Part shown: in pieces, positions 11,351 to 22,604 of the stretch | Position numbering within the stretch: the stretch's first letter is position 1 | How the letters are laid out: the number at the start of each line of letters is the position of its first letter | From: Tilletiopsis washingtonensis | Lineage: Eukaryota > Basidiomycota > Exobasidiomycetes > Entylomatales | Length of the DNA stretch: 64,000 nucleotides | Direction: 5' to 3' | Assembly: GCF_003144115.1 (NCBI RefSeq) | Contig: NW_020312001.1 | Span: 222,845-286,844, forward strand | Notes under the pieces: generated by a model | Databases searched by the model: none | The model's input: the letters and a program-made list of their open reading frames with translations, nothing else | Told to the model about the DNA's origin: nothing | Made by a program: the position numbers and the translations under genes

Positions 11351-13900
11351 TCACTTCGTCGGCGCGACGTACACGACAATGGCCCACTTGCCGTTGACGC
11401 GCCACTTGGCGTCCTCGGCCTCGACCCACTTCTCCTTCTCCTGCGTGAGGCCGGCGCACACGTCGGCCTTGCACGTGCGCAGCACCAGCGTCGCAAAGTG
11501 GCCCGCGAGCGGACCCATGGCGACGGCGAAGGGCGTGCTGTTCGGCCAGCGTGCGTCCGAGACTGAGGCCGGCGTCAGTAAGTTGAAGTGAGGGCAAAGC
11601 CGAGAAGACTCACGCAGCTTGCGCGTGTTCAGGTCGCCCTTGAAGATGACGAGCTTGGACTTCTTGAGCTCGGCGAGCAGCTCGGGCGCAGCCGTCGGCA
11701 GGTCGGCGAAGCTCTGCGCGGATGTGCGTGTCAGCTTCATGCTCCTGCTTCCAGCCAAGCCACTTGACGCACGTGGTGGCTGCACCAGAAGCCTTCGCCG
11801 CCCGCAACCTCTGCACCGAGCGGCGTCGACGGCTCGATGGCGCACACGAAGCGTCCTGCGGCGACGTGCGCCTTCCACCGCTGCGCCAGACGCATGATAG
11901 GCGTCGACTGCGTGCCAATGTCGGGCCGGCGCGAGCGGCCGCGCTCCTCCTCGTCGGCTCCGCCTGCACTTGCAGACGAGAGCGTGTTCAGCGTCGAGCC
12001 GTCGGACGTCGACGAGGGCAGTCCAGAACGCGACGCATCCTCATTCTCCTCCTCGTAGAGCGCAGAGAAGGAGGTGACTGACGCGTCGACGACGTAGGAG
12101 CGCGAGGGCGAGACGGTCCTCGAGCGTGCGCTGCACATGAGCAGTAGTGAGCTCGGCGTTCTGCGCGCTATTCAGCGGCGAAAGACACACCTCTGGAAGT
12201 AGCTGGGGTCAAGCGCGAGGCCCATGGAGCCCTTGGGCTTCTCCATCTCGCCCGTGCGTCCCTGCGCATCCATCACGAGGCCACGCGAGCCGCGCGGGTG
12301 CGGGCTCTCGCCGCGCTTCTTGCGCTCCTCGATCTCCTCCTCGGACATCTGCAGCGCGCCGCTGCCCTTTGCTGCACGTGCCTCGCCGGACAGCACGGCG
12401 GGCGATGCCTGGAAGGCGCGCTGCCGCGACTCGGAGCGGCCACGGCTCGAGCCCGTGGCGGCGGCGGGCGAGAAGAACGTCGGCGAGAGCAGCGCCTCGA
12501 GCGTGTGCGCAAAGTCGGCGGGCGTCACGTCCGAGACGAACCAGGGCATGTTCTGCACGGCCGCAGCTTCAGCAGGGCACTCGAGGGGGGCTGCTGCTGC
12601 CACTGCTCACCTTGGGGTGGAAGACGACCTGCGTGACGTGACCAGTCGACAACAGCCAGTCGGCGCTGTGTGCCACGACTCAGCGTCCACACAGGCAAAG
12701 CATGCGCGCTTTTCACTCACAGAAGCAGGTCCGTGAGCAGCTCGAAGCCCGAATTGTCAAGCACAATGTCCACTCGGCCGTTCTCTTCGCTCTCGATGCG
12801 GGCCCATGCCTCGTCGAGCGACTCGGTGCCTGTGAGAATGAAGCGGGCGCGCTCGGCCTGCGCCTCAGCGGAGAGGCCGCCGGACTGCAGCGTCTGGATG
12901 TCGGCGTGCGAGAGCGAGGTGAGGAGCGAGAGATCGGTCTGGAGCCGAGGATGAGTGAGCGCAGGGCAGGAAGACATATGATACAAGACGCACCGCATTG
13001 CCCCAGAGCGAGGCTTGTGCGAGAAGGTGGAAGATCGTCTGACAGGTGTAATGCGTCAGCCTCACTGTCACTCTAGGCCGGTGAGCGGAGCGCACTCACG
13101 CGCCAGCCATCGCCGCTCGTCGCCGCGCGTCCGCCGTTCGAGACGGCAGCCTCTGCCTTGTGCACGAGCTCTTCGACAGTCGTGGCGAGCTGGTTGATGG
13201 CCGAGCCAGAGGAGCGGAAGGCGGAGAGCTTCTGCGAGGAGAAGGGATCGTAGCTGCCAGGAGCGCGTGAGCTGAGCCACGAGGAGCGGAGAAGCGCGGC
13301 GTGACTCACGTCTGCCAGTGCTTCGACTGCGCAAAGAAGGAGCGCAGCAGGCGGTAGAGGTAGCACTCGGCGAAGAGCCCTGGGTGCGCTGCGTGAGCTG
13401 CGCGCCGCCTTGAGGCCTCTGGAGCCACTCACACGGCGCATTGAACCAGGTCCAGCCCTCCTGCTGGAGCACGTCGTTGTAGCCGGCAGGGCTGGCGCCG
13501 CCGTCGTCGGGAATGGGCTCGAGCTTGTGGTCGCGGCCCATGTCATGCTTGAGCTTGCTGAGGCGCTCGATGATGACGGACGCCTCGGCAATCTTGTCGC
13601 TCTGCGACGAATGCGAGTAGGAGAGGGCGTGTGCGGCATTGTGCAGCGCCGAGATGACGCCGGCGAGCTGTGCACAGGCGGTGAGCTTGCGTGGCGCAGC
13701 GGGGATGCATCACGGCACGCACGATCTCGGGCCAGCGCTTTGCCGTGCTCTCGTATGCGAAGCTGCGGCGCGCGAGGGACGCGTGGAGGTGAGCGTCGCA
13801 GCGGGCCGCACATGGCGCGCAGGCCGGGTCGAGCCACTCACGACTGCTTGTCCGTCGCGCTCCAGAGCGGCACGGGCGGCGTCCAGGTGTCGGTCGGCAT
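11351..13900 (-). CDS. ARMT1: Damage-control phosphatase ARMT1 (DUF89 family)
   Basis: Twelve exons can be joined in frame from MPTDTWTPPVPLWSATDKQ at 13900 to VNGKWAIVVYVAPTK at 11351. The N-terminal helix FAYESTAKRWPEIV, the APWLFAECYLYRLLRSFF segment created by splicing, and the metal-site motifs VDIVLDNSGFELLTDLLL and KLVIFKGDLNTRKL are hallmarks of DUF89. The C-terminal TLVLRTCKADVCAGL also fits. Known relatives are metal-dependent phosphatases acting on sugar phosphates such as fructose-1-phosphate, and ARMT1 was also reported to methylate PCNA carboxylates. Compared with the family there is an insertion of about 120 residues, polar and probably disordered (SSRGRSESRQRAF; EEEIEERKKRGESP), between the FHPKNMPWFVSDV segment and the C-terminal half. 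The protein is probably cytosolic or nuclear. It is divergent from UBC6, 385 bp away. Confidence 0.9.
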
Positions 13901-14285
13901 GCTGGCGGGCGTGGGTGTGAGGGAGGTGGTGGTGGGAAGAGAGGTGCGCTGGCAAGGCGAGGCTGGCGGCAGGACAGGCCCCTGCAGCAGCGGCGCAACT
14001 TCCAGGTACCCGGTGGGGCTTCTGGAGGGCTGGTCCGAGCGTTGCGTCACGTGCAGCGCGCACCACAGATGAGCCTCCACCGCAACGGAACGAGTGTGTC
14101 TCTCTGTCTTTCTCTCCACCGGCCCTCTTGCACGACTCGTGTCAGCACGCCCTCAGCACTTCTCTTTGCACACCTCTGCACCTCTCGCCGCACCACATCG
14201 CCCACGTGCGCTGCCCCGCTCCTGCGCCGCCGCTCTCCTCCTCGCTGCTTCCTCTCGCTCGCACGCCGTCGCAGCGCCCGCCACG
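13901..14285. promoter_or_regulatory. Divergent promoter region between ARMT1 and UBC6
   Basis: These 385 bp lie between two start codons. The half next to UBC6 is C/T-rich on the plus strand, like a fungal leader. No TATA box or other clear element is visible. Confidence 0.45.
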
Positions 14286-15566
14286 ATGAGCAAGGCGTCG
14301 AACAAGCGTGTGCGTCTTGCTGCACGCTTGCCTTGCCCGCATCTGCGCTCACGCCTGCTCCTCGCCGCACAGCTGGCCAAGGAGTCGCAGATGATCGCAA
14401 AGGACCCGCCGCCGTTCATCTTTGCGCGCCCGCGCGAGGACAACATCCTCGAGTGGCACTACATCCTGCGCGGCCCGCCCGAGACGCCCTTTGCTGGCGG
14501 CGAGTACTGGGGCCAGGTTATCTTCCGTAAGTGGTGCGCTGGCGGCGAGCACGAGCGAGGCGCATGCGTTCAGTGGAAGACGAGCTGGGCGGAGCGGTGA
14601 GGCGCATCTCGTGCAGATGCTGAAGTCGTGCGGCTGCGCAGCGGCCGACTATCCCTTCAAGCCGCCGGGCATCAAGATGTCGACGCCGAGCGGCCGCTTC
14701 AAGCCTGGTGCGTCGTCGTGCTCGCTGCTGCTACAGCCCTTGCCCGCTCACGCCAATTACCCCTTCACTCACAGACACCAAGATGTGCGCCATCTCTCGC
14801 GGCATGACGTGCAGTGAACACGCTGGCTGATGCGCCTGCCCACCCAACAGCTGCATGAGCATGTCTGACTTCCACCCCGGCTCGTGGAACCCTGCCTGGA
14901 GCGTGGCCACCATGTGCGTACCCTCGCCATCTACTGCCTCGCTCGCCGCACGTCGTGCTGACCGCCCTTGCGCTTTCTATTTCTCTTTGCCTTGTGGATC
15001 CCTGCAGCCTCACTGGTCTGCTCTCGTTCATGGTCTCCGAGTCGCCCGACGAGGCAGTCACTACTGGCAGCGTCAGTGCCGCCCGTGCCCTCTGCTAGTT
15101 TCTCTCGCTGACACTCCTCGCAGATCAACGCCTCCACCGCCGACCGCAAGGCCCTGGCCATTCGCTCGCACGCCTTCAACGCTGCGAACAAGAAGTTTGC
15201 CTCCGTCTTTCCCGAGTACGCAGAGGCGGAGATGCGTGAGCTGCCGAACATGGGCGAGGGTACGAAGAGCGAGGCAAAGGTGAGTGGTGCGAGCGAGGTG
15301 GACTGGCAGCAGCGGCGTGTGCGCACGTGGGGTTCAAGCTGACGCTGACGCTTCAGTCTCGAACAGTGAACGGCGCCGCTCGGCCGACTGCGCCTGGCGC
15401 AGCACCAATACGAGTGCTGCCGCCGCCGGCAGCCCGAGGCGCAGCGGCACCGCAGATGGGCGGCGCCAACGGTCTGCAGGGCGCCATGGCGACGGGCCGC
15501 GGCATGGGCTTCATCCTCCTCCTCTTGCTGCTCGCCGGACTGTTTTTGGCCAGGCTGCTCGCCTGA
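14286..15566 (+). CDS. UBC6: ER tail-anchored ubiquitin-conjugating enzyme E2 (UBE2J type)
   Basis: This is an E2 of ER-associated degradation, anchored with its catalytic domain in the cytosol. Eight exons give 248 residues: 14286-14309, 14373-14526, 14642-14707, 14775-14784, 14851-14913, 15008-15071, 15124-15279 and 15357-15566. The UBC fold starts LAKESQMIAKDPPPFI. PADYPFKPPGIKMSTPSGRF precedes the active-site motif TKICMSMSDFHPGSWNPAWS, in which the Cys replaces the usual E2 context in the way typical of UBC6/UBE2J. The C terminus is one hydrophobic segment, FILLLLLLAGLFLARLLA, preceded by an Ala/Pro linker: a tail anchor. Exon 4 has only 10 nt. Reading through any intron would lose the active-site Cys context, so the splicing is well supported. 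Confidence 0.95.
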
Positions 15567-16191
15567 GCGCCTCGACATGGGAAGCTGCGGCGCGCCACTC
15601 TTTCTCTTCTCTCGCAACGGCAACAGTCCGCGCCCCCACCACTCTCTCGACACACGCGCATCCCCACTCCCTTCGCCTCGGTGTTCTTCTGCGTTTCCTT
15701 CTAATGTCACCTGATATCTCGCGAGGCGGCTCGAGCGGCACGCTGACAGCACGTACTGCGGCGGCACGAGGAAGCCGAAGGGTGTGCTGAGTGCCTCAGA
15801 GCAGCAGCTGCCGCTGCTCGAGTCTAGTCGGGTGTCAGCGCATGCAGCTGCAGAATCGACCCGCAACGTTGCGAGTCTGAGTGTCTGGATGCTGCGTCTG
15901 GCGTCGTCCGTACAGCCGCAGCGAGAGGACGACTTCCTGGGGCGCCTCTGCATTCCTTGTCTGGCTGCAGCTGTGCCGTGCTGCTGCGAATCGCAACGCC
16001 CCTCACTGTCAGCGCTGCTGTTGCTGATGCTGCGTGCCCGCCGCCGCCGCCGCCTGCTCGTGCCGCGGCCAAGCTGTGTGCGAGTGCGGGGTATCACGCG
16101 GCGGGCGCCGGCCTGCGCATATAGCCGGCTGGCGCGCCGGCCCGGAGCTGCCCAGCTCCTCGCTCGACCACCACCACACCTCAGCCGCAGC
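15567..16191. other. Intergenic region upstream of the plus-strand hydrolase
   Basis: The region is 625 bp between two plus-strand genes. An open frame runs through the second half into the hydrolase start, but it has no recognisable content and an unlikely composition (Cys, Arg and Leu runs), so I treat it as non-coding. CATATAG at 16118-16124, about 70 bp before the ATG, may be a TATA element. Confidence 0.5.
16118..16124 (+). promoter_or_regulatory. TATA-like element before the hydrolase gene
   Basis: CATATAG stands out in very GC-rich sequence 68-74 bases upstream of the start codon at 16192. Position and rarity of A/T are the only evidence. Confidence 0.35.
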
Positions 16192-17607
16192 ATGCCGCCC
16201 GCCACGCAGACCTTCAAGACGCCCGACGGCGCCCAGCTCGCCTTCCGCGTGCACGGCCCCGAGCATGTGGGCTCGGTGCGCCCGCTCGTGCTCATCATGG
16301 GCATGTCCGGCGTCATGGAGGACTGGTCGCCGCTCGTCGAGGCGCTCGCCGTGAGCCGGCCCGGTGAGTCGGCTGGCAGCGGCGGCGGCGAGAATCGACA
16401 CGTGTGCCAGATGTACGGCACAAGCGTGCTGACGATGTCGCGCCGCAGTGCTCATCTCGGACCACCGCGCCATCGGCGCCTCGCTGGCGCCGCCCGAGTG
16501 GGACATGGACCTCTCGCACGAGGGCATGGCGCTCGACGTGCTCCACCTCGTCGCCTCGCTCGGCAAGGCGTGGCGCTCCGTCGACATGCTCGGCTGGTCG
16601 ATGGGCGGCCACATCCTGCAGGTGCTCCTGACGCTGCCGTCGGCCAAGGAGGCCAAGCAGGGCGGGCTTGACGTCGAGGGCATCCATGTGGCGCACGCCA
16701 TCCTCACTGGCACCATGACCGTGAGGCGCATGTGCAGCATGGGTATTCGGGCCATGGCGCTGACAAGGTGGCTACTAGAAATTGCCGCGAGGAGACTTCC
16801 ACCCGGACATGATCGCCGAGGCGTGAGTGAGGTAGCGCTCGACCGGGTGCGAGCGGCATGCTCACCCACTGCACACCGCCTGCAGAGCTGCCAAGGCGCC
16901 AAAGGACCAGCGCAAGCGCATCATGTCGCAGATGTTGATGGAGTACCGTGAGCTCCGGTGTGGACGTGCTAGCGCTGCTGTGGCTCATGCGGCGCCACGC
17001 AGAGTACTTCCCGGAGTGGCTGCAGTCTTCGCAAGACAGTGAGTGCAGCGGCCTACGTCTGCCACCACTGCTGAGCGTGGCGCTGTGCAGACCGCGACCT
17101 GGTGCGCCGGCGAGTGGACGTCTCGCTGGCGACCAAGCGGCCGCAGGAGGTGAGCACACCACCATGCTCTACGCCCGAGCCGGCGCCAGTCTGACGCGCA
17201 GCAGATCATCGGCCTGCAGATCATGGCCATCTCCAACGTCGACACGCGGCCGGAGCTGCATCGCATCCCGCGCAGCCTGCCCGTGCTCGTCATTCACGGG
17301 CTGCGCGACCGCATGGTCGCGTATCCCGAGAGTGAGGTGCTCATGGAGCACATCAAGCACGCCAAGCGCCTGCAGACGCCGACAGACCAGGTGCGTGGCT
17401 GGCGCGGCAAGTGCATGTGTGCACGCTGCTGACGATGTCGCACCGGCAACAGATCGGACACTTCTGGTAAGCCACGTCGTCCTGACTCGCTCCCTCCTAG
17501 CGCTGACCCGCGCCTCCAGGTTCGACTTCCTTCCCGGCAAATACTGGCGCGAGTCGATCGACGAGTTTCTCCAGCAGCAGGGCACGCCGGGCGCGGCCAA
17601 GCTGTAG
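16192..17607 (+). CDS. Alpha/beta hydrolase, copy A
   Basis: Nine short exons can be joined in frame from MPPATQTFKTPDGAQLAFRV to QQGTPGAAKL. The oxyanion-hole strand VLIMGMSGVMEDW, the segment VLISDHRAIGASLAPPEWD, the nucleophile elbow LGWSMGGHI and the late Asp-containing strand VLVIHGLRDRMVAYPES mark an alpha/beta hydrolase. His in IGHFWFDFLP is the likely third triad member. It is coded by a 14-nt micro-exon (17453-17466). No signal peptide is seen. It is a close structural match to the convergent gene at 17683-19094, which shares MALDVL and SMGG. The substrate cannot be told; esterase, epoxide hydrolase-like and haloperoxidase-like members all share these motifs. Confidence 0.85.
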
Positions 17608-17682
17608 AGGAAGACGCTGCTGCACGCACTGCAATGCACATGGTGGATATATAGACTGGCGCCTGGCGCTGCCGAGCGCTGG

Positions 17683-19094
17683 TCAGGAGGACGTCGCCTT
17701 GGCGGCGCGCTCGAAGTTGCTGGCCAGGGCAGCGTTGACCTCCTCCGGGAGTCTGAAGAGCGACGCGGCGAGATCAGTGCACGCCAGCAAGGCTGTCAGG
17801 AAGCTCTCGACTCACTGCATCGGCAGCGCATGCCCTGCGGCCTTGAAGATGTGGTACTCGGCCGCGGGCAAGTGCTTGTGCAGGAACTCGGAGTTCGCCG
17901 GGTTCACGAGGTTGTCCTCGTCGCCCGTCAGGATGGCCATCGCCGGGACGTGCTCGTTGATCTCGCGCAGCTGTGCCGACGAGACACGATGTGTCGCGAC
18001 GGCTCGCAGCTGGGCAAAGGCACCGGCGAGCGTCTGGCGCCGAGTGAAGGCGAAGCGCCACTTGAAGAGCTGCACAGGGCATCAGCAAGCGCTCACGCTG
18101 CACGCGCGAGCCGCTGCTCACCTCGCATGTGGCCTCTCGCCTTGTGCGGCTGCTGTCGTTCGGATCCCGCTCGGCGAGCCATGAGGCGGGGAAGAGCATG
18201 TCGCATACGCGCTCCACGCGGTATTGGTCGGAGTCGAGATTGAGGATGCGTCCGGCGAGGATGCGCGCGATGGTCTGGACGCCGGACAGCTGCAAGCAAG
18301 AAAGAGTGAGCAACAGGCTGCGTCGAGCGCTCTTTGGCGCAGCTCACCGGCGGCAGCGACGTGAGGATGTTCTTCTCGCCGCGCCCCTGTCCGCTCGTCG
18401 TGCTGATGAGGGAGAGACTCGCAACGCGCTGCGGTGCAGTCTTGGCGATCTCGAGCGCGATCATGCCTCCCATGCTCACGCCCACGACGTTGAGCTGCCG
18501 CTCCTCGCTCCAGCCAACGTGGTCGCACAGCTCGAGCACGTCGAGCGCCATCTCGGACGTGCTGCACCGACGTCAGCAGAAGCGCTGCGGCGTCTCTGCC
18601 GCGCCACTCACGAGTATGGCCCTGCCGGCGTGTCGCTGTTGCCGTACCCCCGGTTGTCGAGCACCAGCACGGAGTACTGCTCGTCGGCGCCGAAGTGTTC
18701 CACCTGCTTCAGCCAGCTGTGCGGCTGTCAGCTGAAGCACCGGCCAGCATACACGCTGCAGCAGCGCTCACCCGAAGCACGAGTTGTTCAGGCCCATGAT
18801 GTACACCACCTTGCGCGGGCCCTTGCCGTGCCGCTCGTAGTACACATTGAAGCCCGGGTCGGCCGTCGGCAGCTTCGCGCCCTTGCTCAGCGCATCGGCG
18901 CTCGGCTCTTTGTTCTTGCCCTCCGGCACACGCTTGTGTGCCACGCGCACGAGGCCCTTCTCAGCGAGCGTGTCGGGACTGAAGACGGAGGGCGCAAAGG
19001 TGCCGGCGGCCTCCTCGCGCGCGCGGAGGGCCGCGAGCGCGTCGGCGCTGCCGCCGCGGTAGATGGCGCCTAGCGGCACAGGAATCTCAGCCAT
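17683..19094 (-). CDS. Alpha/beta hydrolase, copy B
   Basis: Several exons join in frame from MAEIPVPLGAIYRGGSADAL at 19094 to NFERAAKATSS at 17683. A linker of about 80 residues precedes the fold, which begins FNVYYERHGKGPRKVVYIMG. LVLDNRGYGNSDTP is the usual strand before the nucleophile. VVGVSMGGMIALEIAK contains the nucleophile Ser, AILTGDEDNLVNPANS the acid, and FKAAGHALPMQLPEEV the His, so the triad is complete. SEMALDVLELCDHVGW before the nucleophile resembles EGMALDVLHLVASLG in copy A. The two genes are tail to tail with 75 bp between stops. No signal peptide or membrane segment is seen, and the substrate is unknown. Confidence 0.88.
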
Positions 19095-19712
19095 GCTGGG
19101 CGTGTCCGTAGTCTCGCGAGGAGATCAGAGCAGCGAGGTGCAGGTGGACCGGAGAGTGCGGCGGGGCGCGGTGCAGTGCTGGTGGTGCTGAGCTAGGATT
19201 CGCCTCCACGCCGCGGCGCAGCAGGGGGCATCAGCATCCGTGATAGCGGCACCGGCACTCGGGCCGCGTTCTCAAGCGGCACCGCACAGACCTACCTTGC
19301 CTCGCCCCATTCCAGCAGTCACAGGTCAGAGTGACGACAACCCGCAGCTTCGCTTGCTCATGTGTGAACGCTGCATGCGCTCGGGCGGCCACAGCCTGAT
19401 GCTCAGCTGCGTTGTTCAAGGCTGTGGCGCAGAAGACGCAGGGACAGCCGTCCCTGCGCGCAGGGCGACATGCGGTCATGCGCACGCGAAAGACGCGGGC
19501 AGATCGAGGAGATCGCCCAAGATCCTTTTTCAAGTAGAGTACAAGGGGACACAGGAGAGAGCAGGTGCAAAGGAGTGGAGGTGCGTGGGATTGAGGATGA
19601 AGGAGTGAAGGAGGAAAGAGGAGGTTGCTTGGCCCGCGGTTCGGCGCCCCGATGCAGCTGCACCAGGCGCAGCGCCAGCAGGAGACAGGCCCGCGGCAGC
19701 GGCCAGACATGC
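19095..19712. other. Intergenic region between BET gene end and hydrolase B start
   Basis: These 618 bp lie between two minus-strand genes. They should hold the hydrolase promoter and the BET 3'UTR. I see no supported gene, RNA or repeat. Confidence 0.5.
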
Positions 19713-22604
19713 TCACTCGTACTCGCTGTCCGACTCGCTGTCCGACTCCTCCTCGGAGCTGCTCTCGACGTGGTCGTCGTGTGCGCCTGCTTGCGTCGCC
19801 GCTGCGGGCTGAGCAGAGCCGCCTGAGGACACGCAGTCGGCATCAGCAGCTGCAGCGCGCGCGGCCGCCTGCCGCACAACTCACCAGCCTCGGCATTGTC
19901 GAACTGCATGAGCTGCTCCTGCAGCTTCAGAATGCGTGCCGCCTCTTCTCCCTCGTCCAGATTCTTTCTCTTGACGCCGCCCGTGCCTCGCTTCCGCCCG
20001 TCCGCAGCGGCCTTGCCCGTCGGCGCCTTCTTGACCTTTGGCTTGACGACGTAGCGGTACAGGCGGTACAGCGTCCGCGGCGAGAGGTCGTCGATGTCCA
20101 GCTCGATCTCCTCGTCGTCGGCCGACGTCTGCGGCTTGTCCTCTGCGATGATGCGCAGCGCGCCCTCGAGGCGTTCGTCGGGCAGCTGCGTGATCTTTGC
20201 AGCCAGCTCCTCCTTCTGGTGATAGGACACGACGCGCACCTCCTCCTCCTCGCCGCCGCCGCCTCCGCCAGCCTTCTTCGGCGCGGCCTTCTTCTTGTGC
20301 GCCTTCGGCTGCTTGGGCTCCTCGGCCGCCGAGGCCGCAGCCTGCGCGCCCGAGCCCGAAGCCTTGGCCTTCTTCGGCGCCGGCGCCTTCTTCTTTGCCG
20401 CAGGGCTGCTGCCGGCTGCGTCGCTCGCCGCGCGCTTCTTGCCGGCCTTGCTGCCCGCGGTTGAGGCCAGACTGGCCTTGGCAGAGGCCAGTGCCTTCGT
20501 GCTGCCCTTGCTCGCCGTCTTGCCCGCCTTCTCCGTCGCTTCCAGCTCGGCCTTGAGCGCGGCAATCTGGCGCTTCAGCATAGCGGCACGGTCTCCCTCG
20601 TCTGCGTCTCTCGTCAGCCGGTCCGTCTGCAAGCAAGGCCGTACAGACGCTTCTCACCCTCATCATCATCCTCTCCTAGCGCATCCTCGTCTTCGTCGTC
20701 TTCCATCTCGGGCGACATCTCCTTGGCCTTGGGCATCTTCTTCATGCGCTCGCGGAACAGCGCGCGCGTGCGCTCGCCCATGATGAACACGTCCGAGCCA
20801 GGCGTGTTGAAGGTAAAGCAGTTGTCGAAGAGCAGGTTCATGTCGGCCTCGAACTCGGCGAGGTCGTTGTAGTCGCCCTGCTTGAGCTTGCCGTCGATGG
20901 TGTCGAGCGCGATGGGACGCTTGATCATCGCGTAGTACGCTGGCGCAAAGTCCAGGGACTTGTCGGGCACCGAGTCGAACACCCACGTGAACTCGCGCGC
21001 GCCCTTCTCGCGCAGCAGCGCCGAGACGACCTTGGATGCGTACTTGAGCTCGTCTGCGGCGACGCGCTCGGCGTGTGCGCGCTGCCGCGGCGTCATCGTC
21101 TTGCCCTTGCGCTTCGAGACGGAGGCCTTGCGCCCGCCAGTGCTGACGCCAGCACCACCGGCGCCCGGCATGTCACTCCACGGCAGGTCGCGCGACGGAG
21201 GCGGGTGCACTTCGCGCTTCGGTCGTCCAGTCGTGTCGACCGAGGAGCGACGAATCGTGGGCACGGAGGCTGACGACTGCAAGAGACAGGTCAGCGCTAC
21301 GCTCTATGGCCCGGCGAACACAGCGGACGTCGCCCACTCACGCGCCGGGCCTTCGCCTCGGGCTGCGCGCGCACACAAGCGGCCAGTCAGCGGCAGATAA
21401 ATCATGCACGCCTCTCTTGTCCAGCTCCCACTCTGCGCGCCGAACTCACAGTGGGTGCGGTCTCGGAAGGCGGCAGCTTCGGCAGCTGCCCATCAAAGAG
21501 CGTCTCGAGCGTGTCGCCACTCTGGGAGATGGGATGATCGGGCCCGTTGAACAGGCGGCAGTTGTTGAAGATGCGGCGCACATCCTGCTCCCACTCCTTC
21601 GCGCTGCCATAGACGTCGCGCGTCGCGTCGAGCTTGTACAGGGCAGCCTTGCGGATCGCCTCGGTCGGGCGGCGACTCAGCGCAGCAGACGAAAACGAAA
21701 GCTTCAGGCCGATGGTGGTGAAGTCCATCGGCTCCTTGACAATGCTGGGATAGTGCGGGATGCCGAGCGCCTGGGGATCGACAGGCTCGAGGAAGTTCAG
21801 TGCTTCAGAACGGCTGCGGAGTGACTTGATGACCGACTGCGCGAACTTGAGCTGCGCGGCTGTCATGCCCACGGCCGACGCAGGTGCGAGCGAGGTGACG
21901 GAGGGAGACGCAGGCGCAGTGGTGTCGAGCTCAAAGGGCGCCACAGACTTGCGCTGGCGCTTCGCCGCAGGCGTGGCGTCGCCATTGGCGCCGACGGGCG
22001 GCGAGGAGGCGGGGCCGCTCGGAGAGCTGGCAGCGGGAGCAGCAGCGGCGACGAACGCTGCGGGCTCCGGCATGTCGATGGCGGACGACATGGGGCCCGA
22101 GGCGGCATCTGCGTCGGAGGCCGGCACGGGGTCCGACATGGCAACATCACTTGGCGCCGCCGCTGCACCAGGGCTGGAGCCGAGCGCCACTGGCTCTCCC
22201 GCTGCTTCGCCGCCGACTGTGACCGGGCTCAGCTTGGTTGGAGCGGCACCATTCGTCGCGGCGGCCGTGTCTGGAGGATGATGCACGGCGTTAGCGCCCC
22301 TGCAGGGGAAGAGCACGCCGCCGAGGCCAGGCGAGAGTCGCAGACTGTGGCCGCGCATGCTGCGCTGCAGCTGACGAGCGACCTTCTGCATGGCCCCGCG
22401 CAGCAGTCACTCACCCGATGCGCCGTTGGCCGCCAGTCCCTCGGCCGCACTGCCCTCCACCTTGACATCATGGGCAGACTCGTGTGCTCCAGGCACAGCT
22501 TCCGCGCCGCTCGACGCGTCGCCGTTGGCGTGGGCCGGCGCAGGAGCCGGCGCAGGGGCCGGGGCCGGTGCGGCCGGCGGCATGATCGAGTCGAGCGAAG
22601 ACAT
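19713..22604 (-). CDS. BDF1: BET-family double bromodomain protein
   Basis: BET proteins bind acetylated histones and recruit TFIID or elongation factors. The order is: an Ala/Pro-rich N terminus (MSSLDSIMPPAAPAPAPAPA), bromodomain 1 (from LKFAQSVIKSLRSRSEALNF to RRIFNNCRLFNGPDHP; the acetyl-lysine Asn is in FNNCRLFN), a basic linker, bromodomain 2 (FTWVFDSVPDKSLDFAPAYY to DNCFTFNTPGSDV), a coiled stretch (AAMLKRQIAALKAELEATEK), a Lys/Ala-rich histone-H1-like segment, the NET domain (YHQKEELAAKITQLPDERLE to LSPRTLYRLYRYV) and a Ser/acidic tail ESSSEEESDSESDSEYE. There is a 21-nt micro-exon at 21342-21362 coding PEAKARR. The intron after DDDE appears to end GACGCAG, keeping the coiled-coil frame. 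It is divergent from the ABC transporter. Confidence 0.94.

Noticed and set aside
15784-16191. In-frame extension upstream of hydrolase A
   Set aside because: It has runs of Cys, Leu and Arg, no homology pattern, and contains the likely TATA element.
20593-20669. BET frame continuing as DGPADERRRRGRPCRYAE after DDDE
   Set aside because: This needs the first CAG acceptor, but the next (GACGCAG) restores the conserved coiled coil AAMLKRQIAALK and the NET domain frame.
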